This document shows positions 9,345-17,816 of a DNA stretch of 64,000 nt, in pieces. The first letter of the stretch is position 1, and the number at the start of each line of letters is the position of its first letter. The notes below the pieces were generated by a model. The model did not search any database. It was not told the DNA's origin and worked only from the letters and a program-made list of their open reading frames with translations. Source of the DNA: Desulforhopalus sp. IMCC35007 (GTDB taxonomy: Bacteria > Desulfobacterota > Desulfobulbia > Desulfobulbales > Desulfocapsaceae); NCBI RefSeq assembly GCF_005116575.1, contig NZ_SWCN01000004.1, forward strand, positions 1 to 64,000, given 5' to 3'. The translations under genes were made by a program, and so were the position numbers.

Positions 9345-12300
9345 ATGAACTCTTCGTCTATAAATACAAACGGTTTTGCAGGAAAGCTGGCCAGAGCCTT
9401 TATTTCCTCAAAGCTCACGCCTCTTGGCATCATTGCCTCTCTGCTCCTGGGTTTTCTTGCCATAACCTTGCTTCCACGGGAAGAAGAACCTCAAATTAAG
9501 GTGCCAATGATCGATGTAATGGTCAGTATGCCCGGTGCAACCCCAAAAGAGGTCGAACAAAGCATCACCATCCCCATGGAGAAACTGCTCTACGAACTGC
9601 CAGGTGTCGAGTATATCTATTCTACCTCCATGTCCGGCCAGACCCTTCTTGTCGTCCGTTTTTATGTGGGTGAAAATCTTGAAACCTCCATCGTTCGCCT
9701 CAATCAAAAGCTTGCGACAAATTTTGATCGTATTCCTCACACAGTCCATCCTCCCCTGATCAAACCCCACACCATAGACGATGTGCCTATTATGGCCCTA
9801 ACTCTCCATGGGGAAAACTATGATCATTATACTCTTAGAAGGATGGCGGCCCAGATTGATGATGCACTGAAAAATATCAATAAAGTTGCGGAAACAAAGA
9901 TTATAGGCGGCACCAAAAGAGAACTCACCATACACTTTGACCCCCTTGCCCTTGCTGCGAGAAACCTCACCGTCAACGAGCTTGCACCAAAAATTCAGGC
10001 CGTCAACGCTCAGACATATTCCGGCAACCTCCACGCCAACAACCAGCTCGTTCAATTACAGACCGGTACATTTCTGAGTTCTGTTGCGGAAGTCGGTCGT
10101 ATTGTGGTCGGGGTCTACGGCGGCAAGCCTGTCTATCTTCAGGATGTGGCCACCATTACCGACGGACCGGAAGAGCCCTCTTCCTATGTTTTGCACGGCA
10201 CAAACAATGGCCCGGAAGCAGAGGCAGCAGTAACCATATCCATCGCCAAACGACCAGGGGCAAACGCCGTTTCCGTTGTTGAAGATGTTCTTGCCAAAGT
10301 GGAGCTGCTCAAAGGAACTCTTATTCCCCCTGATATGCAGGTTTCTGTCACCAGAAACTATGGGGAGACTGCAGCTGAAAAATCAAATGAACTCCTTCTG
10401 CACATGGGGATTGCCGTTTTCGGTGTTGCTCTGCTCATCCTCTTTTTCTTAGGCTGGAGAGAATCGATCGTTGTTATGCTCGCCATTCCCTCAACCCTTG
10501 CTCTGACGCTGTTGGTGTTTTTTCTCTATGGTTATACGCTGAACCGTATTACCCTGTTCGCCCTGATTTTTTCCATAGGAATCCTGGTTGACGATGCCAT
10601 CGTTGTTGTCGAAAATATAGTTCGACACCTCAAACTCCCCGGTAATGCACACCGCCCTCGCATGGAAGTTGCCATCGAAGCCGTGGCCGAAGTAGGTAAC
10701 CCCACTATTCTTGCCACCTGGGCCGTTATCGCAGCAATCTTGCCCATGGCATTTGTTGGCGGGCTCATGGGTCCATATATGCGGCCAATACCAATCGGCT
10801 CATCCGCTGCAATGCTCTTTTCTCTGATCATCGCCTTCACTGTGACGCCATGGGCCGCCACCCATATTCTGAAACAAAAGGCCGGGAGTGGCCATGACCA
10901 AGAAGCTGCCCCCGATGACTGGTTTACAAGAATCTATCATAGAATCATGGACCCACTTCTGGCCCATGCCGGCTGGAGATTTGCCTTTTTTATCGTTATC
11001 ATCTTCCTGCTCTTGGGCACCTGTTCCATGGTCTACTTCGGCCAGGTCAAGGTAAAGATGCTCCCCTTTGACAACAAGAGTGAATTTCAGGTCATACTTG
11101 ATATGCCCGAAGGCTCCACCCTGGAGCAGACCGCTCAGGTTGCCCTTGAAATGAGCAGAGTCATTAAAAATGAACCCACTGTAACCGATTATCAAGTGTA
11201 TGTTGGCACCGCTTCACCCTACAATTTTAACGGGCTGGTTCGTCACTATTTCATGCGCAGTGGTCCCACTGTGGCCGACATACAGGTTAACCTGCTCCCA
11301 AAGACAGAGAGAACTCTGCAAAGCCATGATATTGCAACCCGGGTTCGTCCGGCTCTTGCAAAAATTGCCAAGAACTACGGGGCAGCTGTTGCGGTGGCGG
11401 AAGTTCCCCCCGGCCCTCCTGTCCTCCAGACCCTTGTTGCAGAGATTTACGGCCCCACCGACAAGGACAGAGTAAAACTTGCAACTGAAGTAAAAAATAT
11501 TCTCGCCTCTACAGAAGGCGTTGTTGATATCGACTGGTTCAGGGAAACAGACAGACTGCGCAAAGTGATCACCATCGATAAAGAAAAGGCAGCCCTCAAC
11601 GGGATTTCAGAGCGGCAGATCACCCAGGCCATTGAAATTGCAGTGAGTGGTTATTCCTTTGATCTCTACCACCAGCCAAACGAAAAAGAGGCTGTAAACA
11701 TGGTCCTTGAACTCCCTATTGAGCAGAGGGCCCGGGTGGAGTCCATACTCAACATCTCCCTTCGTTGCACAAATCAGCCAGGCACTCCCCTTATCCCTTT
11801 AAGGGAACTGGTGATTGTCTCGGATCAAACTGTAGAGCAACCAATTTATCGTAAGAATCTCAAACCTGTCATCTACGTCACCGGTGACGTGGCAGACACC
11901 GTAGAAAGCCCTGTTTATGCGATTTTAGACATGAACGAAAAATTTATCCACCTGAACGGCAAAGATTTTGGCGGCACTTCAGAACACATTGAGCTCTACA
12001 ACCTCAACCAGCCATTTAGTGAAAATGAGCCCTCCATGAAATGGGACGGGGAGTGGCATATTACCCTCGAGGTTTTCAGAGACCTTGGGCTGGCCTTTTG
12101 TGTGGTCATGATACTTATTTACATGCTCATGGTGGGTTGGTTTAAAAATTATATCACCCCCCTGGTGGTCATGGCTGCCATTCCTTTCTCTCTCATAGGA
12201 ATCCTACCGGCACACTGGGGGTTCGGCGCTTTTTTTACTGCAACTTCCATGATAGGTTTTATGGCAGGAGCAGGTATTGTGGTGAGGAATTCCATTATCC

Positions 12301-12587
12301 TCGTGGATTTTATCGAACTCCGCCTCAAAGAGGGACACCCCCTTGATCAAGCGGTGGTTGATGCAGGGGCAATCCGTTTTCGTCCAATGCTGCTGACGGC
12401 TCTTGCTGTCATAATTGGAGCTTCTGTAATTTTAGCAGATCCAATTTTTCAAGGGCTTGCAATTTCACTCATGTTTGGAGAAATCGCTTCACTTCTCATC
12501 AGCAGGATGGCCGTTCCAGTACTCTATTACATGGTGAAAAAACACTCACATACAACTACCAGAAAAAGTCAAACCATTGGGGCGTAA
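9345..12587 (+). CDS. RND efflux transporter permease (AcrB/MMPL superfamily)
   Basis: 1080 residues, full length for a proton-driven RND pump. After a cytoplasmic start there is TM1 (about 22-42), a large periplasmic porter domain beginning [17 protein letters not shown]2-TM6, a second porter domain and TM8-TM12, i.e. the internal duplication of the family. The proton-relay acidic pair in TM4 is present: [11 protein letters not shown] at about residues 413-423. [11 protein letters not shown] near residue 65 is a typical RND block. The gene ends the operon with its TolC and adaptor partners. Sequence alone does not separate drug, metal or organic-acid substrates; the TM4 DD resembles drug/hydrophobe pumps. 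Confidence 0.93.
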   Translation: MNSSSINTNGFAGKLARAFISSKLTPLGIIASLLLGFLAITLLPREEEPQIKVPMIDVMVSMPGATPKEVEQSITIPMEKLLYELPGVEYIYSTSMSGQTLLVVRFYVGENLETSIVRLNQKLATNFDRIPHTVHPPLIKPHTIDDVPIMALTLHGENYDHYTLRRMAAQIDDALKNINKVAETKIIGGTKRELTIHFDPLALAARNLTVNELAPKIQAVNAQTYSGNLHANNQLVQLQTGTFLSSVAEVGRIVVGVYGGKPVYLQDVATITDGPEEPSSYVLHGTNNGPEAEAAVTISIAKRPGANAVSVVEDVLAKVELLKGTLIPPDMQVSVTRNYGETAAEKSNELLLHMGIAVFGVALLILFFLGWRESIVVMLAIPSTLALTLLVFFLYGYTLNRITLFALIFSIGILVDDAIVVVENIVRHLKLPGNAHRPRMEVAIEAVAEVGNPTILATWAVIAAILPMAFVGGLMGPYMRPIPIGSSAAMLFSLIIAFTVTPWAATHILKQKAGSGHDQEAAPDDWFTRIYHRIMDPLLAHAGWRFAFFIVIIFLLLGTCSMVYFGQVKVKMLPFDNKSEFQVILDMPEGSTLEQTAQVALEMSRVIKNEPTVTDYQVYVGTASPYNFNGLVRHYFMRSGPTVADIQVNLLPKTERTLQSHDIATRVRPALAKIAKNYGAAVAVAEVPPGPPVLQTLVAEIYGPTDKDRVKLATEVKNILASTEGVVDIDWFRETDRLRKVITIDKEKAALNGISERQITQAIEIAVSGYSFDLYHQPNEKEAVNMVLELPIEQRARVESILNISLRCTNQPGTPLIPLRELVIVSDQTVEQPIYRKNLKPVIYVTGDVADTVESPVYAILDMNEKFIHLNGKDFGGTSEHIELYNLNQPFSENEPSMKWDGEWHITLEVFRDLGLAFCVVMILIYMLMVGWFKNYITPLVVMAAIPFSLIGILPAHWGFGAFFTATSMIGFMAGAGIVVRNSIILVDFIELRLKEGHPLDQAVVDAGAIRFRPMLLTALAVIIGASVILADPIFQGLAISLMFGEIASLLISRMAVPVLYYMVKKHSHTTTRKSQTIGA

Positions 12588-12594
12588 CTCTATC

Positions 12595-13017
12595 ATGAAT
12601 AGCCAAAAATTCCATCCATTTGAGGATCGTTTCAGTAGAGATATGAGAAATGGCCTCTCCTCGGCCCTTGCAGAGGCCGTTGAGACAGGAAACGGGAAGA
12701 TGCTGGACAAACTGCAAAAAGACTTTGCCAGCCGCAAGCTCGCGCCCTGCTACCGCGACTATTTAAAAGATCGCAGCGCCAGGTATGAAAAAGCTCTACA
12801 GCTCATAGAGATGGATCAGCACCCAATACAACAGGCAGTAGTCCTTTGGAACCAAGGATTATTCTTTGAGGTTCATGAGGTCCTTGAGCATGCCTGGTAC
12901 CACGCCAAAGGAGAAACAAAGCTCACCCTGCAGGCGCTGATCCGCGCTGCTGGTGTTTATGTAAAACTGGAATATGGCTACATAGACGCAGCCCATAAAA
13001 TTGCGGGAAAGTCGTAG
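12595..13017 (+). CDS. DUF309 domain protein, interrupted by an amber codon
   Basis: I prefer the ATG at 12595 (MNSQKFHPFE) to the TTG at 12577, which would overlap the pump gene. The protein contains the DUF309 signature WNQGLFFEVHEVLEHAW (about residues 85-101) and the following helix ALIRAAGVYVKLEYGY. The function of DUF309 is unknown; the domain is helical with conserved Glu/His that could bind metal. The frame ends at TAG 13015-13017 after AGKS, but the same frame continues with protein-like sequence (PVLEKN...) to TGA at 13143. I read the TAG as a probable single-base nonsense change within a formerly ~182-residue protein. The truncated product may still fold, since the signature is upstream of the stop. 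Confidence 0.75.
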   Translation: MNSQKFHPFEDRFSRDMRNGLSSALAEAVETGNGKMLDKLQKDFASRKLAPCYRDYLKDRSARYEKALQLIEMDQHPIQQAVVLWNQGLFFEVHEVLEHAWYHAKGETKLTLQALIRAAGVYVKLEYGYIDAAHKIAGKS

Positions 13018-13143
13018 CCGGTTCTTGAAAAAAACAGTGATATGCTAACGACGTTTTTTGACCCACGGCCTCTGATTGCAGCACTCAAGGGTTGTGAAAA
13101 AATGGCTCCACAACTCACACCTCCCTCACAAAGCAGCCGCTGA
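13018..13143 (+). pseudogene. In-frame 3' continuation of the DUF309 gene beyond the amber codon
   Basis: Forty-one codons in the same frame as the DUF309 gene follow its TAG and end in TGA at 13141-13143. The peptide (PVLEKNSDMLTTFFDPRPLI..., then AALKGCEKMAPQL) has the look of a DUF309 C-terminus: a Pro-Val-Leu-Glu helix start, then FFD and a short Pro-containing tail. This is recalled family character, not an alignment. No start codon with a ribosome site suggests independent translation. Confidence 0.55.
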
Positions 13144-13157
13144 CACATTCGGCGCCA

Positions 13158-13196
13158 CACAGAAAATACCCATAAACATCATGGGCATTTTCTGTG
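13158..13196. terminator. Long stem-loop between convergent genes
   Basis: Arms of 16 bases (CACAGAAAATACCCAT at 13158-13173 and its complement at 13181-13196, one mismatch) enclose a 7-base loop. It sits between the DUF309 gene and the oppositely oriented siroheme gene. There is no long T run on either side, so it may be a weak bidirectional terminator or an mRNA 3'-end stabiliser. Confidence 0.5.
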
Positions 13197-13247
13197 CTGT
13201 TCTACAGTTGTGCTGTTATCCTTTATACAAAAACACTGAAAGAGTGC

Positions 13248-13865
13248 CTACAGTTCGGGATATGGGAACTCGGGATCTGTTAATAATTTAATAATCCTCT
13301 GTTTCTTTTCGGTTTTTTTATCATGGAATTCCACCAGAGTTGCCACCATAGTCAACAACTCATCCTCACCCAGTTTTTGGCCGATACGTCGTCCAACTTT
13401 TGGAAAAGATCCTCCTTTACCTCCAGCATATAATTCAAAACCGTCCTGGGTTCCAATGATGCCAATATCTGTGGTTTTTGCACCGGAACAGCACAGTGTA
13501 CAACCAGATATGCCAATTTTGAATTTTGCCTTGGTATGAGCCCTGCCTGAAAATGTGTCAAGGATTTTGGTACTCAAGGCCTCTGTGTCTATCACCCCAA
13601 GATTGCAATATTTTTTACCAGCACAGACCTTTGGCAAAGGAAACTTACCAGGTCCTTTAAAGTTTGCCCCGAGTGAGGATAACTCGTCTTTAACCTCTTC
13701 TAAGACGACTTCTGGAATATCAAGAATCTTTAGATTCTGAGCGTTTGAGAGATAAATATTAAACGCATATTTCTTAGCCATCTCATGGGTCTTGGCCATA
13801 ATATCAAGTGGCAGACGACCTGCCGGTAACAGTATCGTAAGACTTGCTTTTTTAGCTTCACTCAT
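13248..13865 (-). CDS. Small siroheme/[4Fe-4S] sulfite- or nitrite-reductase-like protein
   Basis: The start at 13865 (MSEAKKAS) is chosen because AAAGGAGCAG precedes this ATG at good distance; an upstream Met at 13898 lacks one. The 205-residue product has the nitrite/sulfite reductase 4Fe-4S half-domain. Cysteines occur as C81-x5-C87 (VCAGKKYC) and C122-x3-C126 (GCTLCC), the pattern that ligates a cluster bridged to siroheme. Length resembles the small, monomeric, low-spin sulfite reductases described in Desulfovibrio rather than DsrAB (about 400 residues). It probably reduces sulfite or nitrite, or acts in siroheme redox chemistry; there are no partner genes beside it. An additional Cys125 inside the last motif is odd. 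Confidence 0.8.
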   Translation of the reverse strand: MSEAKKASLTILLPAGRLPLDIMAKTHEMAKKYAFNIYLSNAQNLKILDIPEVVLEEVKDELSSLGANFKGPGKFPLPKVCAGKKYCNLGVIDTEALSTKILDTFSGRAHTKAKFKIGISGCTLCCSGAKTTDIGIIGTQDGFELYAGGKGGSFPKVGRRIGQKLGEDELLTMVATLVEFHDKKTEKKQRIIKLLTDPEFPYPEL

Positions 13866-14095
13866 TGTTACATCTGCTCCTTTACTTAAATTTTTCAAAC
13901 GACGATCAATAATATTCTTACATTGGGATTTGTACTATAGGATCTTCTGGAATAATTGAAAATTCGGGACTGGCCATAGAATGCGGCAATATTTATGACG
14001 GCTCTGCAGACAATCTCTGAGGAACCGCCCTTACTGGAATATATTTCCTTTCAGCACTTCATAATTGATAATAGCAGGAGCTACGCCAAACAGGG

Positions 14096-14887
14096 CTAAA
14101 GGTGCATCTGCTTATACAAAGGTAACTTGTGTTCTCCTTGACGAAGGTATGTTTTTTCAGCAAAGCAGATCTGGCCGTCATAGCCTATTTGAACCACCGC
14201 TGAAGATCTCGTTCCATAGTCTGTGCCGTCTATAAAAACTGGGGCTAAAAACCTTTCCCAATCAAGCCCTACCCCGGTATCCGGCAAAGCTGCATCTGCT
14301 GGAACCTGCCTGTCCTGCAGGAGTTGAATGATTTTTCCTACGTTTATTTTTTCCGGGCCGCACATAGAAGTGTACAGCAGCTCTTTACCTCTCAACACTT
14401 TGGGCCATGGGCTATCCAGAAGGTGGTTGCTCAAGCCATAAAAACCAGGTTCCAGGACATGCACCCGATTCTCGGCATTGGAGAAAAAGACAAGCTGGGT
14501 CTCATCCCCAAAAAACACATTAAACCCTGCGTAGCGCGCTGAGCGTGTAGCAAGATCTTCAACGGCATCGATTGCTGAAGCGCCGCTTTGGAGGTATTCA
14601 AGAACAATATCCCCCCTCGACGGTTGCCCCACGTTGTTTGTCGCCCCGGCTCTGTAATTGGTGATTACTCCAAATCTAAAATTTCTACTATCTCGCCCAT
14701 TTCGATCTGTTCGCGTGACCCCAAGCCACATACCACCCTGCTGAAGGTCCTGGCCCCCAAGGATTTTCTTGTCAGAATCAATAAAATTTAACTGGGCAGT
14801 CGGCCGCCTGAAAAACTCATCCCGGTTCCCAGCGATGACAAAACGATGGGACGGATGTATCTTATAGGAGATGAAAACAAGACACAT
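14096..14887 (-). CDS. NRDE family protein (TANGO2-like)
   Basis: 263 residues beginning Met-Cys, with the family-naming motif Asn-Arg-Asp-Glu at residues 21-24 in AGNRDEFFRRPTA, then GGxDLQQGGMWLGV and later SNHLLDSPWPKV, all typical of the NRDE/TANGO2 family. An N-terminal Cys2 exposed after Met removal recalls Ntn-hydrolase folds, but activity in this family is not settled; heme or lipid handling has been proposed for eukaryotic members. The gene begins 9 bp after the upstream 72-residue gene and is probably co-transcribed with it. Assignment to the family is firm, the biochemical role is not. Confidence 0.88.
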   Translation of the reverse strand: MCLVFISYKIHPSHRFVIAGNRDEFFRRPTAQLNFIDSDKKILGGQDLQQGGMWLGVTRTDRNGRDSRNFRFGVITNYRAGATNNVGQPSRGDIVLEYLQSGASAIDAVEDLATRSARYAGFNVFFGDETQLVFFSNAENRVHVLEPGFYGLSNHLLDSPWPKVLRGKELLYTSMCGPEKINVGKIIQLLQDRQVPADAALPDTGVGLDWERFLAPVFIDGTDYGTRSSAVVQIGYDGQICFAEKTYLRQGEHKLPLYKQMHL

Positions 14888-14896
14888 ACAAATCCG

Positions 14897-15115
14897 TTAA
14901 TCGCTCTGGGGCCACTCGGCGTTCGCCTCACGACTGGAAAGGTAACAAAATTTTGTCCAGGAGAATTCCTTATGAGATATTGGACATCGTAGTGTAATTT
15001 TATGCTCTCCGATGGCCACAACCTCCCAGTCACCTTTACGTCGTCCATCCTCAATACGGATTTTATCACCGACAGAAAACGGATATTGATTAAAAACCAG
15101 CACATCGTTTTTCAT
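14897..15115 (-). CDS. Small conserved-type hypothetical protein with KOW/SH3-like segment
   Basis: 72 residues, ATG preceded by AGAAGGATATATT on the minus strand, a good ribosome site. Residues 14-40 (VGDKIRIEDGRRKGDWEVVAIG) have the alternating beta pattern and glycines of a small SH3/KOW-like barrel, and two Cys follow (CPIS..., FCYL). It lies just upstream of the NRDE gene with a 9-bp gap, so they likely form an operon. I do not recognise a named family. Binding of nucleic acid or protein is a guess from the fold look only. Confidence 0.6.
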   Translation of the reverse strand: MKNDVLVFNQYPFSVGDKIRIEDGRRKGDWEVVAIGEHKITLRCPISHKEFSWTKFCYLSSREANAEWPQSD

Positions 15116-15236
15116 AATATATCCTTCTAGGATTTTAGTTACCTTTAGAGAAAGAACGGAACATTGCTTTTTCCATAAAACAAGGTACTCTCAATAGATA
15201 TGAACTTCGATTAACACAACCATTCATTTTTGTCCC

Positions 15237-15740
15237 ATGAAAAACACAGGCATACATGTTAGTGCAGCTGTCGCGATTATTCGCTGTGAACACCCGGTGA
15301 CAAGTTATCTCCTTCTTCGCAGAGCCAGCCACCCTGATGACCCCTGGTCCGGTCACTTTGCCTTTCCTGGCGGCAGAAAAGAGCACAGCGACAAGACACT
15401 TCTGGACACATGTATCCGTGAAACAAAAGAGGAAACAGGCATCGAACTTCAAGTCTCTCAGCTAGTCCAGACACTTTCCCCAGAGCCGGCAGGACAAAAC
15501 TTTCAACACCTGCTCTGGGTTCAACCATTTTTGTTTTCACTTCCCGACCGACCAGCGATCTCACTCAACACGTCTGAGATTGTAGACAGCGCCTGGGTAT
15601 CCTTACAGAATTTTGCGGAACCGGCAAATCACAGTGAAACTGAAATGCTTCCAGGAAAGCTATTTCCCACCTTCCCTCTTCAGGATTACTTCCTTTGGGG
15701 ATTTACCTACAGACTCCTCGGAAAAACGGTGGAATTGTAG
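15237..15740 (+). CDS. NUDIX hydrolase (CoA-pyrophosphatase-like)
   Basis: 167 residues. The Nudix box is visible as GGRKEHSDKTLLDTC followed by IRETKEETGI (about residues 44-68); the REtkEEtGi core holds the Mg2+-binding glutamates that hydrolyse nucleoside-diphosphate-X bonds. The preceding HFAFPGG resembles the CoA/NADH pyrophosphatase subgroup. It is monocistronic, with no strong RBS before the ATG. The substrate is not determined; the CoA-type suggestion rests on the FPGGR lead-in only. Stop codon TAG. Confidence 0.85.
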   Translation: MKNTGIHVSAAVAIIRCEHPVTSYLLLRRASHPDDPWSGHFAFPGGRKEHSDKTLLDTCIRETKEETGIELQVSQLVQTLSPEPAGQNFQHLLWVQPFLFSLPDRPAISLNTSEIVDSAWVSLQNFAEPANHSETEMLPGKLFPTFPLQDYFLWGFTYRLLGKTVEL

Positions 15741-15883
15741 GGCTCTTTACAGATACGACCAAAAATCATTTGCCTTTTCTATGGTCTTTCTTACTATTTT
15801 TCTATGCATAATTAAAATGCAGCAGATTATCATCCCTGTAAACGAAAATAAACCTGTCCCAGTTAAAAACGAGGTAAGCATTT

Positions 15884-16261
15884 ATGACAGAACATAAAAA
15901 TGTACTTGGTACCCCACTTGAAATTTGCAGTATAGAACCAATGACAGGGTTTACAAGAGAAGGCAGCTGTAAAGTCACCGACAACGATTATGGAGTGCAT
16001 GGGGTCTGCGTGCAGGTTACAGAGGAGTTTTTGAAATTTTCCAAAGAAAAAGGTAACGACCTCTCAACACCCATGCCCTTTGCAGGCTTTGATGGCCTTC
16101 TTCCTGGCGATCGTTGGTGCCTTTGTGCATCTCGCTGGAAAGAAGCTCTGGAAAATAATGCAGCTCCCCATGTGAATTTATTAGCGACCCATGAAGCAGC
16201 CCTCCTGTTTGTCTCTTTGGAGGATCTACTAGCCCATTCACTGGATAACGGCCATAGCTAG
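15884..16261 (+). CDS. DUF2237 family protein
   Basis: 125 residues matching DUF2237 over its whole length: NVLGTPLEICSIEPMTGF at the start, then DYGVHGVCVQVTEEFLKFS, GNDLSTPMP and GDRWCLCASRWKEAL (about 75-89), ending with ATHEAALLFVSLEDL. The three conserved Cys (in EICS, VCVQ and WCLC) could bind metal. The function of the family is unknown; it is found widely in Proteobacteria and cyanobacteria. ATG at 15884 follows GAGGTAAGC. It stands alone, convergent with a DJ-1 family gene across about 60 bp. Confidence 0.88.
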   Translation: MTEHKNVLGTPLEICSIEPMTGFTREGSCKVTDNDYGVHGVCVQVTEEFLKFSKEKGNDLSTPMPFAGFDGLLPGDRWCLCASRWKEALENNAAPHVNLLATHEAALLFVSLEDLLAHSLDNGHS

Positions 16262-16325
16262 ACCATTTTTTCTGACAAAATACCAAAAGAGGCCGCCATG
16301 GTTTCTCGGTCAAAAGGGGTCGGAA

Positions 16326-16880
16326 CTAGATGAGAGCCATCTGTTTTTCAACCTCTTTTCTCTTATCGGGTCCCAGAAGAATTTCGAGGAGCTTGAGAGA
16401 AAAATCGATGGATAATCCTGCACCTCTTGCCGTAACACAGTTCTTATCAAAAACGACACTCTCACAAACATGCTCCTGGGACGGCAGTTTCTCTACAAAT
16501 AAAGGATGACAGGTGGCATTTTTTCCATCCAGCAGTCCTTTCTCTCCCAGCACCAGTGCAGGTGCGGCACAAATAGCACCGTAGAGCTTACCCGCATCAT
16601 TTTGTTTTCTAAGCAGCTCAGATAGATCGACAGACAGCGCCAGGTTTTCCGAGCCGGGAATCCCCCCTGGAAGGACAATGAGATCATATTGGTTATCTCG
16701 GCAGGCAGAAATAAACATATCAGCAACAACGGGAACACCATGGGAAGAAACAACCTGGAGGTCGTCCCCCACTGCAGCCAGATCGACATGAACACCAGCC
16801 CGGCGGAAAACATCAACTACGCTCAGGGCTTCAACCATCTCAAAACCATATGCCAATGGTACAAGGATTTTCTTTTGCAT
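16326..16880 (-). CDS. DJ-1/PfpI family protein (YajL/ThiJ-like)
   Basis: 184 residues, the standard single-domain DJ-1 size. The nucleophile is Cys104 in the elbow GAICAAPAL, and the partner acid is Glu17 in GFEMVEA, matching the Glu18/Cys106 pair of human DJ-1. VLPGG near residue 70 is another family block. Members of this subfamily act as redox-sensing chaperones or glyoxalase/deglycase-type enzymes; which applies here cannot be told. The start is supported by GGAGATAGT before ATG. It is divergent from the membrane-anchored gene at 17022. Confidence 0.88.
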   Translation of the reverse strand: MQKKILVPLAYGFEMVEALSVVDVFRRAGVHVDLAAVGDDLQVVSSHGVPVVADMFISACRDNQYDLIVLPGGIPGSENLALSVDLSELLRKQNDAGKLYGAICAAPALVLGEKGLLDGKNATCHPLFVEKLPSQEHVCESVVFDKNCVTARGAGLSIDFSLKLLEILLGPDKRKEVEKQMALI

Positions 16881-17021
16881 ACTATCTCCATTTGTTAAAT
16901 GATTTATATGATAAGAGTGCTCTTAAGAAGTACTACTCAAGATAATATGCTATATTCTATAGGAATCAATTATATTATGGCAATAACACAGCTTTCCCAC
17001 ATTTTCTAACAGGATATTTCC

Positions 17022-17702
17022 ATGGAACAACAGCCGCCAATGCAACAGGTTTCTCCCCCGTCGAAAGGATTCTCGGTCAAGCAGACACTGGGCATTATTG
17101 CCCTTGCCATGCTCATCACCGCCGTAGGAACCGTTTTTGCAATTAAAATTTTCCTCTTTCCTGCTCCATTTAAGCCGGTAACCCTGTCCACCAAAGAAGA
17201 GCAGCAGTTGTCGAGAAAACTCACAATTTTTGAAGGCTTTGAAAGCGAGCCAGAAAAGACGGGAAATGGCGAGACACTTGCCCCTGAACCGTATCGCGAG
17301 GATGCCGATTTACGAAAAGTTCATTTTACAGAGCGGGAAGTTAATGCCATGCTGGCAAAAAATACCGATCTTGCAGACAAACTCGCCATCGATCTGGCCA
17401 AGGATATGATCAGTATCAAAGTACTCATCCCCCTTGACCCCGATTTTCCGATGCTTGGTGGAAAAACTTTTAAAGTAAAGGCCGGGGCTGAGCTCGCCTA
17501 CAAAGACGGACGGCCTGTGGTAAAACTCAAAGGCGTCAGTCTCATGGGGGTGCCCATGCCAAACAGCTGGTTGGGTGGCCTGAAAAACATTGACCTTATC
17601 AAAGAATTCGGTGCAGATGAAGGTTTCTGGAAGGCCTTTGCCGATGGCGTCGAATCCATTGGCGTTGAAGAAGGCTCCCTAAAAATTGAACTGAAACCGT
17701 AG
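17022..17702 (+). CDS. Conserved-type single-pass membrane protein
   Basis: 226 residues with a short cytoplasmic Pro/Gln-rich start, one transmembrane helix (about 22-45, TLGIIALAMLITAVGTVFAIKIF) and a periplasmic domain. After a charged linker the domain contains FTEREVNAMLAKNTDLADKLAIDL and repeated beta segments (VKAGAELAYKDGRPVVKLKGVSLMGVPMP), reminiscent of DUF2140/YpmS-type or lipid-binding TULIP-like proteins. Homologues are, as I recall, sometimes mislabelled arginine N-succinyltransferase; nothing here supports that. An RBS (AGGA) precedes the ATG and a strong terminator follows, so it is monocistronic. Function unknown. Confidence 0.7.
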   Translation: MEQQPPMQQVSPPSKGFSVKQTLGIIALAMLITAVGTVFAIKIFLFPAPFKPVTLSTKEEQQLSRKLTIFEGFESEPEKTGNGETLAPEPYREDADLRKVHFTEREVNAMLAKNTDLADKLAIDLAKDMISIKVLIPLDPDFPMLGGKTFKVKAGAELAYKDGRPVVKLKGVSLMGVPMPNSWLGGLKNIDLIKEFGADEGFWKAFADGVESIGVEEGSLKIELKP

Positions 17703-17704
17703 AA

Positions 17705-17749
17705 TAAAAAAGGCCAGCAGATTTTAATATATCCGGCTGGCCTTTTTCA
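17705..17749 (+). terminator. Rho-independent terminator
   Basis: AAAAAGGCCAGC (17706-17717) pairs with GCTGGCCTTTTT (17736-17747), with a 5' A run and 3' T run. It ends the 17022 gene and can act on both strands, so it may also stop the minus-strand lipoprotein transcript. Confidence 0.85.
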
Positions 17750-17816
17750 TCTGTCCTGCGATCATGGTGAAGACCTCAATAATCCAGGAATGAAAGATTA
17801 CATTTTTAATATTACC

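Noticed and set aside
12595-13143. Pyrrolysine-type amber read-through
   Set aside because: Many intact genes here (leuC, leuD, the hybrid kinase, NUDIX, DUF2237, the DJ-1 family gene, mutL) end in TAG, so amber is an ordinary stop; no pyl genes are visible in the window.
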